Positions 45,890 through 59,502 of a stretch of 64,000 bases of DNA are shown here, piece after piece (within the stretch, counting starts at the first letter, position 1; each line of letters begins with the position of its first letter). The DNA lies in contig JAEVLN010000024.1 in NCBI GenBank assembly GCA_018350325.1, positions 403,248 to 467,247 on the forward strand. Direction: 5' to 3'. The position numbers and the translations under genes are program-made. Under the pieces are notes generated by a model. That model worked only from the letters and a program-made list of their open reading frames with translations. It was not told where the DNA came from and ran no database searches. The stretch comes from Globodera rostochiensis. Lineage: Eukaryota > Nematoda > Chromadorea > Rhabditida > Heteroderidae.

Positions 45890-48800
45890 ATTCTTTCCTT
45901 TGATTTAGTAGGTTAATTATCGAATTAAGAAAAAAGTCGGTAAATTATATTTTTATCACTTTTTTGGCGTTGCGCCATGTGGTTTTCCATAGATGGGTCC
46001 TTATTTATGCCGTAATTTTGTTAGATTCTCTATTCCTTTGGTTTTATTATATACTGAGCAATTAATTATAAATTTATTTAAATATTAATTAAAAGGTTTT
46101 ATTTCAACTTTTGTTTTGTTCTTTTGCCATTACTTATCATTTGAATTTTATTTAGCTCTTCTTTGTATTATTCTTGTCAAAAATGTATTAAAATCGAAAT
46201 CAATAATTAGTTTACTGTGAAATTTTAAATATTAATGCCTTAATTGCTTTTTCATGTCCCATCCATCCAAATTCTTAAATGAATCAAATTTTAAAAGAGC
46301 ACTTAATTATTCAATTTATTTTTTATTTTAAATCATCTATTTTTTTGAATTTAGCGAAATTGTTTTTTAGTGCTTTTATTAAAATTTTTTGACTATTTAA
46401 GGTTTTATATTGATGTCAAACCTTGTTTCTAGGCTTAGCCGGCTACCGACTTTAATTGATTTATTGTAAAGTTTAAATATTTTTGTTTATTCATTATTAA
46501 AAATTGCTTATTATTTGTTCATAATTTGAACATTTTTATTAGCAGTTATTTTGTACAGCTATCACACTTAACCAATTTAGTACGGCGTCTTATTAATTTT
46601 TATGCATTTTATTTTCTTTTAATTTTTCGTTTGTTTATTGCAATTAATACTTTTATTCTTGAAATATATCGTGTATTATTATTTTTAAAAATTTTTGAAT
46701 TTAATGAAAACGTTTTTTTTGGGTAGGATATTAATTTTTTTTCAAATTTTGCACGATATTTAATTAATGCATTCGCAAATCTGTGATTATTTTGGTTGTT
46801 GATTAGGTTTAAAGTTTAAAAACATAGCCTTGGTATTTTAAATTAAATTTATTTTAATACAAGTGTTTGTTTTCAATTTAATTAATGTAAATTGTTTTTT
46901 TAAAACAACGAACCCAATACCAGAGGTTTTAACTAATCAGCTGTTCAAAAAATTTGGCTTTTCTAAAAAATTAAGTTATTTTATTATGGTATTGTTTTCA
47001 GTTTTGAAGTTTTATTTTCTTAACATTAATTATTATTAAGTGCTAATCTAATATATTTTGGTTCAAAAAATGAATCCTAGCAAATTAAAACAAATAAAAA
47101 GTAATAATAACTTATGGAAGAAAAAAATTTGTTTTGGTTGTCTTAAATTTTTCTTAAAAAAATATTTGTCGAGTAAGTGATTGCTAAATAATGTATTTAT
47201 ATATATTTCTATTATTGTATTACAATTATAATTAATTTAATGTAGCAAATAGTTTAGTCTAATTAATTGCTTTTGTAAATTTTTTTGAAAATAGTAATTA
47301 ATTTAACCAAAATGTTGAATTTAATTCATTAAATACTTTGTGTCTTTTGCTTTAGTATTTTGTTATTATTTTTATTACAATAATAAATTTGTTACTTTAC
47401 AAGGTTCCAAAAACACCAAGTAAATTATATTATTAATTTTGTTGTTTATATTTATTTAAATCATAGTGATCAATTTCTCGAAAAATGCTGAACATAATGT
47501 CTGATCATAGCCAATATGCTAATCGAATATTTAATGAGTACTGTTTGATAGATATGATTTAAAAATTTTTTTTCGTTGCTCCAATTTCAAATCCTTGCTC
47601 TTTTGTTGCGCGGACTCTGGCTTTTAAGGACGTTAAAACCTGTGTCTCCGATCGCCAAGATTTTTTGTTAGCATAAACATGTAACATGTTTGGTAGAGTC
47701 GAAAAAGAGCTGAACATGCATTTTTACAGAAAAATCTAATTTTTTTACTGTGTGAATTCAAGCATTTTTATAGCTTCCATATTGTGAGAAAAATAGCTTT
47801 TTTTTAATTATTAAGATTTTTATAATTGTGTTTTTACATATAATAAAGGTTTAGTTGCCCTAAAATTTCCGTAAATATTGGAATATTATTAAGTTCCGAA
47901 TATGATTAAATAGATTTTATATAATTAGGAATGATTGTTTTCTTATTTGTTTCTTATATTTTGATTTTAAAAAGAACATTAAACTTCAATAATTTATTTA
48001 ATCTAAAACTTATTTTTAATTTTTAAAAATTATATGTAATTAAATTCGTAATGTTATTTCGTTTTTTACGATTTTTATGGCCAGCGACGAAACTTTCTTA
48101 TGCTCTCGTTTTGTATTATTAGATGCGTAATCGCCGATGATCAATTACAAATGTGGGCAAGACGAAGAAAAAATAAAAAAAGGAATTAAGAAGTTAAAAT
48201 TTGCAACTTGTTAAAATTTTCATTGTTTTAAAATTTATTTATTTAAAAGTTTGTTGAATTTTGCAAAAGATCATAATTGAATATAAAACCATAAAGGTGT
48301 TTGATTCTATCTGGTGGCAAAAAGCCAGCTTACCTAAAGCTAGTCTCTAATTAACGTTTTCTTGAAATTAATCCAAAAATTGTTATGAATCTTTTTTGTG
48401 AAAAATTAATTTAAAAAAAAAAAATTGACTATAGCTTTTTGAATTTTCAACATTGCATAACAGTATTGAAGTTGAAAAATTGTGCCGATTTCTCTGCATT
48501 TTATCACAAAATCACTTGACTTTGTGTGTATTTTGAGAATGCAAAAAAACAGAAAAAATTTTAAAAAGTCGAGTACGATGATTCCACTCGCGGAGGTGCC
48601 GGACAGTTTGAAATAGGCACCGAAACACCTTTTGTGCCAACCATTTATTGGTACGTATAGTCCAGTCCTTAATTAAATAATTAACTAAAATATACAAATA
48701 GTTAGAGCAATTAAAGTGGATTCAGAATAAACAAACAAACAAAAAATTTGTCTCATAAATGGTGACCGGTTGCGCCAGTGGAAACCTTATCGAAACATTG

Positions 48801-48960
48801 AAATCAAAACCATAATTCAACAGCGCATTTTATCACACTTTAAAACACAAGAATAAAAGCGATAAGGAATGAATAAAGAACAATCTTTAAAAAAACATAT
48901 ATGATAAAAAGTTGAAGAAAAATAGACAGCCCCACGCCCCATAAGTTTGACACCCAATTG
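45890..48960. other. T-rich intergenic DNA, no gene model
   Basis: The + strand is strongly T-rich. Islands with open frames are at 47585-47680 (frame of about 33 codons, Cys-containing, ends TAA), 48077-48130 (17-codon frame from ATG) and 48290-48345. None has paired splice sites. No repeats of note. Confidence 0.4.
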
Positions 48961-48965
48961 GGTGA

Positions 48966-49513
48966 TCAATTCCAACACTGTACACGATACAAAACGACAA
49001 ATGCAATACACATTACACCACAAAAGATGACCGCCCAAACGAAAGGAGCACTATTCATCTTGTGGACGAAGAATAGTTCAATGCCCGACCCCACCACGAT
49101 TCCAATAAACGAAATGAGCATGGAAACCACGTAAAATGTGCAGATTTTTGGTGGAGAAGTCGCCGAGGACGATGGCTCTTCAATTTCAAAGACACTCTGA
49201 ATAGTGTCTCTAACAGTTTGCATGCGCTTATGTCGTCTAAGCTGTGCCACCGATCGGACGGGACGACCATTGTGATGGCGATGCTCGGAGAATACTTGGG
49301 TTGCTACTGAAAAAATTAACGGAAATTTACAACAACAATTAAAGCAATAAAGAAAATTGGGTTGTTACTGTTGAGCGCGTCAGAAAAAGAATTGAATTTG
49401 AAATGTTCCAAAAATTTTTGCATTTTCTCTTTGACCAATTCATTTTGCAAAAGGTTTTCAGCAATTGTTTTAATGTTTCGTTGCGTATCAGAGTCTTTAT
49501 TCAATTGGGTCAT
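48966..49513 (-). CDS. Two-exon gene, 161-aa protein with two membrane segments, unidentified
   Basis: Exon 1 is 49513-49369 (145 nt, ATG at 49513), the intron is 49368-49307 (62 bp, GTAACA...TTTTTTCAG), and exon 2 is 49306-48966 (341 nt, TGA stop). The spliced length, 486 nt, is exactly 162 codons. The short intron with a T-run plus CAG acceptor is typical of nematodes. The protein has a polar, helical N-terminal half (Glu/Lys/Arg rich), a Ser/Pro linker at about residues 92-100, membrane helix 1 at about 103-129 and helix 2 at about 137-157, ending four residues later. It is likely a small integral membrane protein with both helices near the C-terminus and the long N-terminal part on one side. 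I do not recognise a family. The start has no in-frame upstream extension; trans-splicing is possible but no acceptor is obvious. This is the best-supported host gene in the window. Confidence 0.75.
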
Positions 49514-50294
49514 CAAAAAATGTATGTGAATGATAATAAAAAATAATATAAAAATTTATATTTCCTTAAGAATTTGCAAATAAATTATTTGTCATTATCG
49601 AAATTCAATAATCGATTGGCAATTCGATTTTGGTGCAAATAAAAAATAGTGATGCAATTATAATACAATTCCAAATCATATTTTCAGATTTTTGATTTAT
49701 GCGTTAGGGGTAGGTCGAATTCTTCGAAATTTGTCGAAAGAAAATTGTATCAAATGTTTGAAACGTCTAAGATTTTTCCAATGTTTGCGTTAATACCTTT
49801 CAACATTAGTTTCTATAAATTAAAGAATGTTCATTTGCAACTGATTTTTTGTTAACTAAATTTTTAAAAATTTTACATTATTATGAGAGTCAACCTTGTT
49901 GATTTAAAATAAAGTTTTAAGATAATGAAAAGTATTACAAAAATAAATCTGATTTAGTAACATCTAAAAATGCAAAATATATTCCTTCGAACGTCAAATA
50001 TAAAATGTTCCCACTTTGGTTTAAATAATAATTTTAATGTAAAAACTTTAATTTTGAGTTGAAATTTTAAAAAATCAAATGCGTGGTTGGAAAATTAAAT
50101 TATTTATATTGTAAATATTTACAACATTGTGTTGGTTTAACAAAATCTTTTATCCATTCTATACAAAACAAAGTATAAAAAAATCCCGCCCTTTAAAAAG
50201 ATTTTTGGGTAGTCAGCAGTGGTTTCCTGTTCAAGCTTGGCCTGTTCTGTTCTCGAGGTCGGAACAGAACAGGAACAAAACAGTTACCGTAAAT

Positions 50295-50383
50295 ACTCTA
50301 ATTATTACCCTGGGTAATTAATTTTCGACCCTCCTCTAGGGTGGGTAATTATTAATTATTAGAGACTGGGTAATAATTAGAGT
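50295..50383. mobile_element. Palindromic 89-bp element (MITE-like)
   Basis: ACTCTAATTATTACCC at 50295-50310 is the exact reverse complement of 50368-50383 (16-bp terminal inverted repeats), with further complementary GGGTAATTA/TAATTATTA words inside. No target duplication is obvious. Confidence 0.65.
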
Positions 50384-51271
50384 TTTTTCAGTCATTTTTC
50401 AGTAATTAAGGACTGGCAACAACATATTTAGGTATTTATAAAATATTATTCTACAAACAACGCTGGTTATACACACATGAGAAGACCAGGAAATTCATCA
50501 AAGTAAAAAAACTATAAAAAAATTACAATTATAAATTTATTAGGTTATTCGTTGGCGATTGCCAAAGAATTTCGCCTGGAGCAAAACGTTTTCATTCACG
50601 CATACATGGAGATAAAAATATTTTTATACTCATTAAGGCTGTTTCGATAATCATAAGACTACCCAGTTTAAAAAAATAATTTATTGAATGGAATGATAAC
50701 ATAAATAAATACTACTACAGAAATGCCAATAATAAAATATTAAACAATCATTTTACTTATGACAAAAAATAATTCCAAACGAACAAACTTTTTAAGCAAT
50801 TGGAATAAATGTGTGCGCTTTGCAAGAAAACCGCTGTGCATGACCACAGTGCACTTTTTAGAATTATGGTCTGAAAAATATTTAATAAACCATCCAATAG
50901 CTTAAACTATTATAACTATTGCATAGCATAAAACTTTATGTATATGAAGTTATACTATTAAGTTAATATTTATAAACTATTAATAAAAGCAAGCATTAAT
51001 TTTAACCTAATTTTAACTGTTTTATTCATTTTAACATTCTGGGAAAGAAAATTTTTTATATGTCCTAGAGTTTGGCATGATGAATTTTATAAATGCAAAA
51101 GGTAATAGTAATGTTTTTAAAATCTTTGTTTATTAATATGATTTTATATTTATTTATTTTTGTGATTATTTCAGACATAGAATGAATAATAATGTATTTT
51201 TTTCAAATTTCCTTTAAAGAAGCAAAGCCAATAAGGCTTATTATATATATCTATCTTTATTGTTTTTACAG

Positions 51272-51316
51272 TTTTTAAGCCAAAAGCAAGTTCTCCACAA
51301 GCACGAGGTCTAATAA
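51272..51316 (+). CDS. Possible 45-nt mini-exon, unidentified
   Basis: Preceded by TTATTGTTTTTACAG (strong nematode acceptor) and followed by GTATGC (donor-like). One phase is open across all 45 nt with Lys/Pro/Ser/Ala/Arg content unlike random T-rich DNA. It cannot be joined to neighbours by eye. Confidence 0.25.
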
Positions 51317-52075
51317 GTATGCCAATCAAAAAATGTCTAAATATTTACAATTAGATAACAATTTACTCATTTATATTTTATTTTGTTCTCCCCGGACGTA
51401 GTAATGACTTTTATTGCATTACCTTTTTAATAACAGACTAATTTCAATTTTGTGGCTAATGTATTTTTTAATTTTAGAATTAAAATTTGGTCGCCTGTGT
51501 ATCTTTTGTTGGGATTAACCACTTTTTAATGAAAAAGCTCCTTATGTTAACATTTTAATGCAATAAATAAAATATGCCTAAAACTGAGCTCGCTCTTCTT
51601 TTTCCAAAAGCGTTTAGGTTGCTACTCCATTTTGATTTGTGTTGACATTTTTTGGTGTTTCATAGTGAATTTTTTGTTTTTTTAAATTTGGTTTTGTTTT
51701 AAATTATCCTCAGATGGTAGCAATTTTTTAAGTTTATGAAATTATACGTATGTAGAAGTAATCAATTTCATGTATAAGTTGTTTTATTTTTTAGGTGTTT
51801 CTGAAACTAACCATTGAACCAATGTGGTAAGGTAATTGCATCATTTAAGAAAGCTTTTTGAGCATAAATCAGTTTGGTCTTTTTTGTATATATTTAATAT
51901 ATTTTAATTATTACTTTTTTTAGTTCAGCAAAAATAAGGATTTTATCTAATTATGACATTATGAATATTTTGTCAAAATATTATGAGAAAAATGATTTTG
52001 ATATTTTTTGTTTAATTCCGAAACTAGCTTAGAAGATTTTTTGAAAAAAATTCGCCCCATCTTCTGAATTTTTGC

Positions 52076-52230
52076 AGCAATTTTCATAACAAAGATTGCC
52101 AATTTTGATTGCAAATCTCTCAACAAATTGAGTAAAAAAATCAAAATTTTTCTCGGCGGTGCCTATAGCACCGCCGACCCACCCTCCTTTATTCAAAAAA
52201 AAACAAAAATTGACCTCTAAAATTTTGAAA
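52076..52230. repeat. GC-palindrome repeat family, copy 1
   Basis: GCAAATCTCTCAACAAATTG, then AAAATTTTTCTC, then the palindrome CGGCGGTGCCTATAGCACCGCCG (written here as CGGCGGTGCC/TATAG/CACCGCCG, 52154-52176), then ACCCACCC and GAAAATTTTAAA. Related copies lie at about 59040-59135, 59136-59245 and, without the palindrome, 62930-63005; the palindrome alone also occurs at 59509-59529. Confidence 0.75.
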
Positions 52231-52235
52231 ATTTT

Positions 52236-52395
52236 AAAAAACCCCGCAACCCCGACCCCGACCCTGACCGATTTGGGTAACCCCGAACCCGACCCCGACC
52301 GATTTGGGTACCCCCGACCCCGACCGATTTGAGTACCCCCGACCCCGACAGTCCCGCCCCCGAAAACCCGACCCCGCAATTCTCCCCCGCACGCC
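52236..52395 (+). repeat. GACCCCGACC minisatellite
   Basis: About four degenerate copies of a 27-29-bp unit around CCCCGACCGATTTGGGTAC. It is GC-rich and confined to 160 bp. The reading frames through it are Gly/Arg-rich repeats, not genes. Confidence 0.85.
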
Positions 52396-52399
52396 GGGT

Positions 52400-55300
52400 G
52401 ACATTTATATTAATAGTATTTATTTTTATTGTATATAAAGACGCATATATCCGTTTAGAGTTAATTAATATTATATTGTTGCTTTTATTTCCACTTTTAT
52501 TCTATAATTTATATGGTATTGTTTTATGTTTAGCATTTTTAATAATTTTTATAAGATATTTATTAGAATTCTATATTAACTCTAATATTAAATTTTTAAT
52601 TGTCTTTCAGAAATTTACCGCATAGTGCGTAATTATTTGTTATATTTATTTTCAAAAGTTGTTTCCGGACATTTTTTTTGCACCATCGAGCAATACTTTG
52701 CGTCATCATAGCGTTCTGATCTACAGGACGGCTTCTAAGTTTTTTAATATTTCTGCTCTTTCTACATTAAATAATATATTACATATTTTTATTATTGCCC
52801 TGTAAATTTGGCATATTGATAAATATCATTTATATAAATTCTAAAAATCCAAATTACTTTGTAAACACAAAAGTTTATTTGCTAATTTAAAATTGTATTT
52901 TTACAATAATTGTTAGCTTATAATTGTATATTTATATAAAAGTATACTATACTAAAGCATTTTAATAGTTATTTTTTTAAATATTAAATCCTGCTGAATT
53001 CTTTTTTTCGCTAGACTTTATAAAATTGCATTTTTATCAATATATCATTATATTTATTTTTAACTTTTCGTGCTTCAATACTAACCGAGCAAAAGTAGCC
53101 GCATCTTATTTAATATTTTTACTTTGTTATAAGTAAAACTTTATATTCTATTTTGTTGGTAGTTTTTGTATTGCAAGGAGTTATTTTTGCTTTAAAATTT
53201 TCTCAGAACTTTCGAACTCAATGTCATCCATATCCATTAAATATTTTTATTTATGTCTTAATTATTGAAAAATAAATGTTTTCATTATTCTTTGCAAAAA
53301 AGCAAGAAATCAGTGGAATCTGTAATCGTTCCAGATTTTAAATTAAGAATCTTCTTGTTATTTTTCGTCATTTAATTATTAATTGTTTGTTGTAATTAAA
53401 TTATTTTAAGAAATGTAGTTGGTATTGTAATATATTCATAAGAGAAATTTTGTAATAATTTTTCTAAAATAAGATGAATTTGTCTAAAGCCAAGTTTTTT
53501 TAATTAATTTTCTATTCTTGATGCTTTTGCAACAAGCGACCCGACCGGGATGCCAATTTTAGCATTGCATATGCTTGGTGATTTTGAAGTTTATAAAGTT
53601 TTTAAGATAGAGGTATTTCCTATTAATGGAGGGTTCACAAACTATGAAAGTATTTCCACTCTTTTCCAAGCATAAAACTTATTTTACAAGTATGGACTTC
53701 ATTCGTAGTTTACAAAGTTCTGTCAAATTTTGATATTATGCAAATTAACAATTGATTTTATTTCTTAAAAGAAATAAGCACTTTTACTTTATATAATATA
53801 TTCTTTACTTTTTAAAATTTTATTGATAGATAAATTAAATTTTTTAGCCTTATTTATTTTATAGTTTTTAAATTATGTTCCTCTGAAGGGATTTTGTTGA
53901 ATGATGGGGTAGTTCTCATATTTATACTGACGGGACGAATTGCACTTATTTAATCTTAATATAATAAGGTTTCCGGGAAGCGCCGACGGAGCTTCTTCCT
54001 GTTTGCTATTATTGATTAATGCCAAGTTATTTTATAATTATCGTAATTTTTAATTTATTTGTACTGCTTCTAAACATGTTTTTTAAATAAAACGTTGAGT
54101 TATGCGATATTTTGGACTTCCTTTCAGCTTTCAATACTTAAAAATGATCATTTTTTGAATTATTTTTTATTTTATAGCAATAAAATAATTTCATTTATAT
54201 TTAGACAGCTTTTCCCTCGAGATGTGATGACAAAATGAAAATTTATTGACGGCCGTATTAAAATTGTTGGTGCACGATGATTATTTATTTTAAAATAATT
54301 GACGGGAAATTTGACGAAAAGCAGATTTTCCGGTCTTCAACACCTCGTGTATTATTTTAATGTCGAAAAATGAATATTAATTTGGTGCTTTCAGACATTT
54401 ACTCTTAACAATTTTCTGCTTTTTGCGGCCACGCATAAATCCATTTGCAGTTAAATGAATTAATGTTTTAGATGTTTTAAACTCAATTTAAGTTTGTCAC
54501 TATCCATGGCTTTGCTAATTTAATTGTTTGGGTTTTCATTTGTTTTTAATTAATTCGTCCGGATTAATTGCAGTTACAAAAATAAAGTGTAGTAATAGAT
54601 CACAGTGTTTTTGATCACAAAATTTGAATGAATTAGTATGTTTGCTAAGTTCTAAATGAGTTGGTTTAATTTTCATTTTATTCCCTTAAGGTTTTTGTTT
54701 TTAATTTTTTTTTGTTTAAAAATAAGTTTTATTTAGATCATCTGCGGCGCTCGGCCAACTTTTTTATTTGTTATTATTTTATAAGTTTTGTTTATATAAA
54801 GTGCAATATAGAAGCACCAATTAAACTTTATGTAAACTCCAAAGGCGTTTTTTATCACATATGATTTAAAAACATAATATTTTTTATTGGATTAAAATTT
54901 ATTTTTTTAAGTTTTAAATTCAATTTTTTTTCATAATCGCTAAATGTTTATTTTCAGATGTTTTGATTTTGATTGCACAAATATTTTGAAAGTTATATAA
55001 AATTCGATAAGATATTCTAAATGATTTTAAAAGAATGGACTATCCAATGTTATCGTTGAAGCAAATTTCTCGATTTTTTATTTTAGAAATGGCTTTTATA
55101 CGTTTTCTCTTCTTTGCGCTTACAAATTATTTTTATTATGTTTGGCGTGGGGCACAAGCTTGGCGGAATTTATAAAAAAATTTTCTGTTCACTGTTTTTA
55201 CACCAATGATTATCATTATTTTTTTTATTGATAAATATTTATCTTTTAGATAAAAAATAATTTATTGTTTACTTAAACTTTAAGTGTAAATCTTTTGGTA

Positions 55301-56640
55301 CTAAATATAGTAGTATGGTTGATGAATACTTTTTATTTTTTATTACTAGTTTCTTTTATTATGATTTTTTTATATCTTTGTTTTAATTAATTATGTAAGC
55401 ATTTAGTATATTATTTATTGCATTTAATAACTGGTTAACGAGTTTTTTAAACTAAATAAATTTCATCGTATTCTGAAGAAGTTAATGATCACATAATTTG
55501 AAGTTAATTGCGAGCCTCAACTCCAGCGGCGTTGTAGCGATAGGCGCACGTCGTCTATCCCCACGAGCGTTATGTTTAAAAATTTTAGTCGCGCGGCAAC
55601 GATTAGGTTATAAATCAAATAATTAATGTTTTGAATATTTGAAAGCTTTATACTAACTATGCAATACTTTTTTTTCTTAAACAACATGTACGACTAACTT
55701 TTCTTGTTGTTTACTCGGACAGTCCGTAATTAAGTTAAAATTAGATATTATAGTTCAGCCTTCTGATATATATAAATTCTCAAATATATAAATTTGTTAA
55801 AGTTATTAAATTGTTTTTTGCCCTTTTTATTTTATTAAAATTTCGATTTCTCCCAGGTGAGTTTCGCTTCTTTAATTTAAATTATATATTATTTGTTTAT
55901 TCATTTTTGCTTTATTCAAAGTTTATTTTACTAGTTGTGTTCATGAATTTAGCTTTGTACTTAATACATATGATCCAGGGTGAACACCTGTAAAAATCAA
56001 AAATCAGATTGCCAGCTTACTATATAAATTTACTACCAAAACATTTATTTGTGGGAAAGACCCCTGGGAAAATTTCTTGAAAATTTTAATGAGATTTTGT
56101 TAATCTAAAATTTAGCCAAAATTAGACAATAATGGAAAATCAGGAAAACACCAAAAAAATTTGGAAAAACCTGACGAATCAGGTATTATGGTCACCCTGA
56201 TCTGATAGTCAAATTTTTTTTATATTTGATTGCCTCGTGGCTTACATATTTTGATGTGTTTATTTGCAATTTGGGTTCTTGACCGCGTTGTCAAAACTAA
56301 AAACTTTAATTTTCTTTTAATACAAAATCAACAATAATATTTCAACTTTGTTTTATTTAAAGATTGTATGCAAATGTTGCTTTGTTTTTTTAGTTATATA
56401 AAATGTGTTTTTTTGACTAATTTTACCTGACATTTCAAAATAATGTATTCTTTATAGTTTAATATTTTGAATAGGTACAAATAACTCTATATCTAATTTT
56501 TTCAAATTGACAGTGCGTTCTTGCCGGGGTTATCAAATGTACTTTTCATTAGTTGTAAAATTTGATGCATACTTTGGCAGCAAAAGTTTTAAAAGAATAT
56601 TTTAGCACATGAATTTAAATAAGCCAAATTTAAAAACCAA
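52400..56640. other. T-rich intergenic DNA with exon-like islands
   Basis: GC-rich islands occur at 53525-53560, 53980-54000, 54290-54355 and 55505-55605. The last has a 45-codon open + frame. No gene can be assembled and no repeats stand out. Confidence 0.4.
53508..53675 (+). CDS. Possible exon or gene fragment, about 55 codons, unidentified
   Basis: A + frame open from 53508 to a TAA at 53673-53675 has protein-like composition (Asp, Pro, Gly, Met, His early; Glu, Val, Lys later) and lower AT content in its first third. A stop lies just upstream and there is no good start, so it would be a terminal exon. No family is recognised. Confidence 0.25.
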   Translation, partial: FSILDAFATSDPTGMPILALHMLGDFEVYKVFKIEVFPINGGFTNYESISTLFQA

Positions 56641-56680
56641 AATTTCGACTAAACAAAAGGAAAAGGCTTAAAAAATTCAA

Positions 56681-56925
56681 ATGGTAGCAAATTTATTGAT
56701 TTTGGTATATGAGAAGAGTTTTGTGCACAAAATTTTGTGGTGGGGACGAGCGAAGAATGGGCGCATTGGGCGGAGAATGAGGTCAATGCCATCGCGTCAA
56801 TTTTTGTGGACGTCAGAGAACCATAGGGCAGCAAGAGAAATGAGGAAAGGATTGCTATTTGAGACGGTGGGTAGAGAAAGAGACAATGCGTCAATTCTTC
56901 AATCTTTCGGTCCCATTTTATCACA
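56681..56925. pseudogene. GC-richer block with overlapping open frames, possible gene relic
   Basis: This 245-bp block is clearly less AT-rich than its flanks. The + strand has an ATG-started frame of 94 codons (56681-56965) and, in another frame, 37 open codons with a Trp/Glu-rich, protein-like run; the minus strand is also open for 91 codons. Openness in several frames follows from the composition, so I cannot decide strand or product. Confidence 0.25.
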
Positions 56926-56969
56926 TTTTGAATTGAATATTTTTATATATCTTCAATTTCTATAAATTT

Positions 56970-58820
56970 TTTGTTCGACATAAAAATTACTATCTTGAAA
57001 AAATTAAATTTTATAAATTTTCTTTCTTCTGCTTATTGTGTTTAAAAATAAAAGAGGAATTAAATGTACCCTTTTTGAGAATCAAAATTTAAAATAATTA
57101 AATCAAGATAGTTGAGGTCTTATATTCATTCTAATCGCATTTTGAAATTTTCGCATTTTTAATTGATAATTTTTTGTTCCATTATAATTGTTTTCATTTC
57201 GTAGAACAATTATAGGATTTAATTTTGCAAAAAATAGTCCGAATTTTTTTATATACCTATTATAATCATTTATAAAGTTTAGAATAGAAACGTAGGGCTC
57301 TTATTTATTACAGTAATAAATTTTTTTTTGTTGTTGTTTAAAGTCATTGGGTACTTTTTTTAATTTATTTAAATACTGAACAAATTCTGCTTTTTACTTT
57401 TTATTTTTTGATTAATCCTGATAAATGTTTTAAAATACGCCATTAAATATTTGAAATTTTTAATTATTTTTAAATTTACCTATATAAACAAAGACACATT
57501 GATTTCAATGCCGACATTACCCGCAGCAGATTGCCCTTCCTAGTGGATTTTCAAACAGTTCTCTTCGCCATTTAATTTTTTAGCCATAGTGGAGAAATAT
57601 AGATACAATTAGCTTTTATAATATGACTTAACATTTTTTGACATTGTTATAGATAAAATTCATATTTATTTCAATTTTATTTTATGAAGTCGTGAACATA
57701 TGATATTAAAAAAACAAGCACCTGAAGTCAACGCAATTGTTAGAACATTATGTGTTCAACCAATGTCAAGGATGTGTAATTAAAATTTCTGGACCATGGA
57801 CCAGCTTATGTTTTTCGTTGTTTTTTAGGTACACATCTTGATGATCGACTCATTCAACAATGTCAGAGCAAGAAGTTTCCAATTAAATTAATTGAGATTA
57901 AATGAATAATTTTATTATGCGTACCTTTTAACGTTTTCAAATATTAAAATTTAAACTCGTTTGGTCTTAAACCCAAACATTGGTAATTAAACAAAAACCA
58001 AAAAGATTTTATTTTTGTCACATTCTTTCAGAATTTTATTTTAAAATACAATTTGTTTTTGGTTGTTTATAATTTAACAAAGATTTAAATGTTAAAAGCT
58101 TGTAACCATTTTCTTTAGGTGGCGCATTTTCAAATGCATATTAACAAATAAAAGTTTAATCAGTTTATTTTCTGACCAATGAAACAAAGTCGTTTTTTTA
58201 AACAAAGTAGCTTTTTATTTTCTGGAGAAAAATGCTTTGCATCTTTTGTTTTGAACTCCGCAATGTGTTTTTTGATACCATTTTGATGCCCTGTCTAGAA
58301 AAGGTGGTTCTTCAAATACAGGTGCCTTCTGTTGGCCAAACAATTTTTTAATTTAATTTTTCTTTTTCTTAAAAATTCAGAAAAAAAATTAATCTCTAGA
58401 GTTTTGGTTAATGATATTTTGGTTCCTTTCCATAGGTTAATTATATTATACCTTTTATATGGCAAAAAAATTTTTTATAGTTTTTGGTTTTATTTTCCAC
58501 GTGAAAATATGGTCATAAGTAATTTAAATGTGGACATTTGCTCAAAATTTCTTCTGAAATTGATCAAATAATTATTTAAGAGACGATAAAGTTGCAAAAG
58601 ATTCAATGTCATAAGAGCACTTTGAAGTAGAAAATCTGGTTGAATTGTGAAGAATGTGGGAGACACAACCGATTCCGTAAAATGTTCCTGAAAGTTCTTA
58701 AAACATGGCTCAATTGATTTTAGCAATTATTGTCACAATTAGCATTTTTAGCCGGTTTAAATGTAACTATTTTTTTTGCGCTGATTTTTCTAAAATTTCG
58801 GGGAAAGTAAGGTGGCCAGC
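56970..58820. other. T-rich intergenic DNA, no gene seen
   Basis: A small GC island at 57505-57545 is the only departure from uniform T-rich DNA. Nothing else is recognised. Confidence 0.5.
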
Positions 58821-58822
58821 GG

Positions 58823-59502
58823 CAGGGATGGGCGGAATTCCGTTTTCCGTTTTTCCGTTGTTTTTGGGCCTTTTTTCCGTTTTCCGTTAAAATGCACTTT
58901 TTAACGGAAAAAAACGGAAAAAGTATACATTTTTCCAATTACAAACAAACATTTTAGATGACAATTCACAAGCTTTTCATTCATTTTTGTTGGACGAAAT
59001 CAAAAAACATTTGGGGGATTTTGTTTTGCATTTTCATTTTTGGAGCGATTTTCTTAACAAATCTTGTTAAGTTTTTTTTAAAAATTCTTCCGGCGGCGCC
59101 TATCGGCGCCGCCGCGTACCATTTTTAAAAAATTCAAAAAAAGTGCCGATTTTTAAAATTTTTGTTGAAAATCTCTTAGCAATTTAAGTCAAAATTTCAA
59201 AATTTTCTCCGGCGGCGCCTATCGGCACCGCCGACCCCCCCCCCCCACCCAAAAGCCTAAAATAGATTTAGAAGGCCGCTGAAAAAAAGACATCCTTCAA
59301 AATTTTTAAAATTACTGTTAATATTTCAAAAATTATTTATTAAATAAATTATTTTTAAAAAAAAATAATTTTCTTATTTTATTTGAAAATTTTTCCGTTT
59401 TCCGTTGTTTTTGGCCCTTTTTTCCGTTTTCGTTTTCCGTTAAAAAAATATTTCCGTTTTACCGTTTTCCGTTTTTTGAAAATAAATTTCCGCCCATCCC
59501 TG
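58823..59502. mobile_element. hAT-type MITE (680 bp) with TTCCGTTTTCCG core
   Basis: It begins CAGGGATGGGCGGAA and ends with the exact reverse complement (15 bp). The 8 bp outside are GCCAGCGG (58815-58822) and GTCAGCGG (59503-59510), 7 of 8 identical. Both ends are lined with CCGTTTTCCG repeats. The middle (59040-59245) holds two copies of the GC-palindrome repeat family, which look like later insertions or captured DNA. No transposase is present. Confidence 0.82.
59040..59245. repeat. GC-palindrome repeat family, two copies in tandem
   Basis: The palindromes CGGCGGCGCC/TATC/GGCGCCGCCG (59091-59114) and a near copy at 59210-59233 are each preceded by an AAAATTT-type flank and, in the second copy, by AAATCTCTTAGCAATTTAAG. 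Same family as 52076-52230. Confidence 0.75.

Larger units (their letters stand above)
49514..52075. other. Intergenic DNA with a palindromic MITE and possible mini-exon
   Basis: No full gene. A hairpin of CCTGTTCTGTTC/GAACAGAACAGG lies at about 50240-50273. The rest is AT-rich. Confidence 0.45.
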
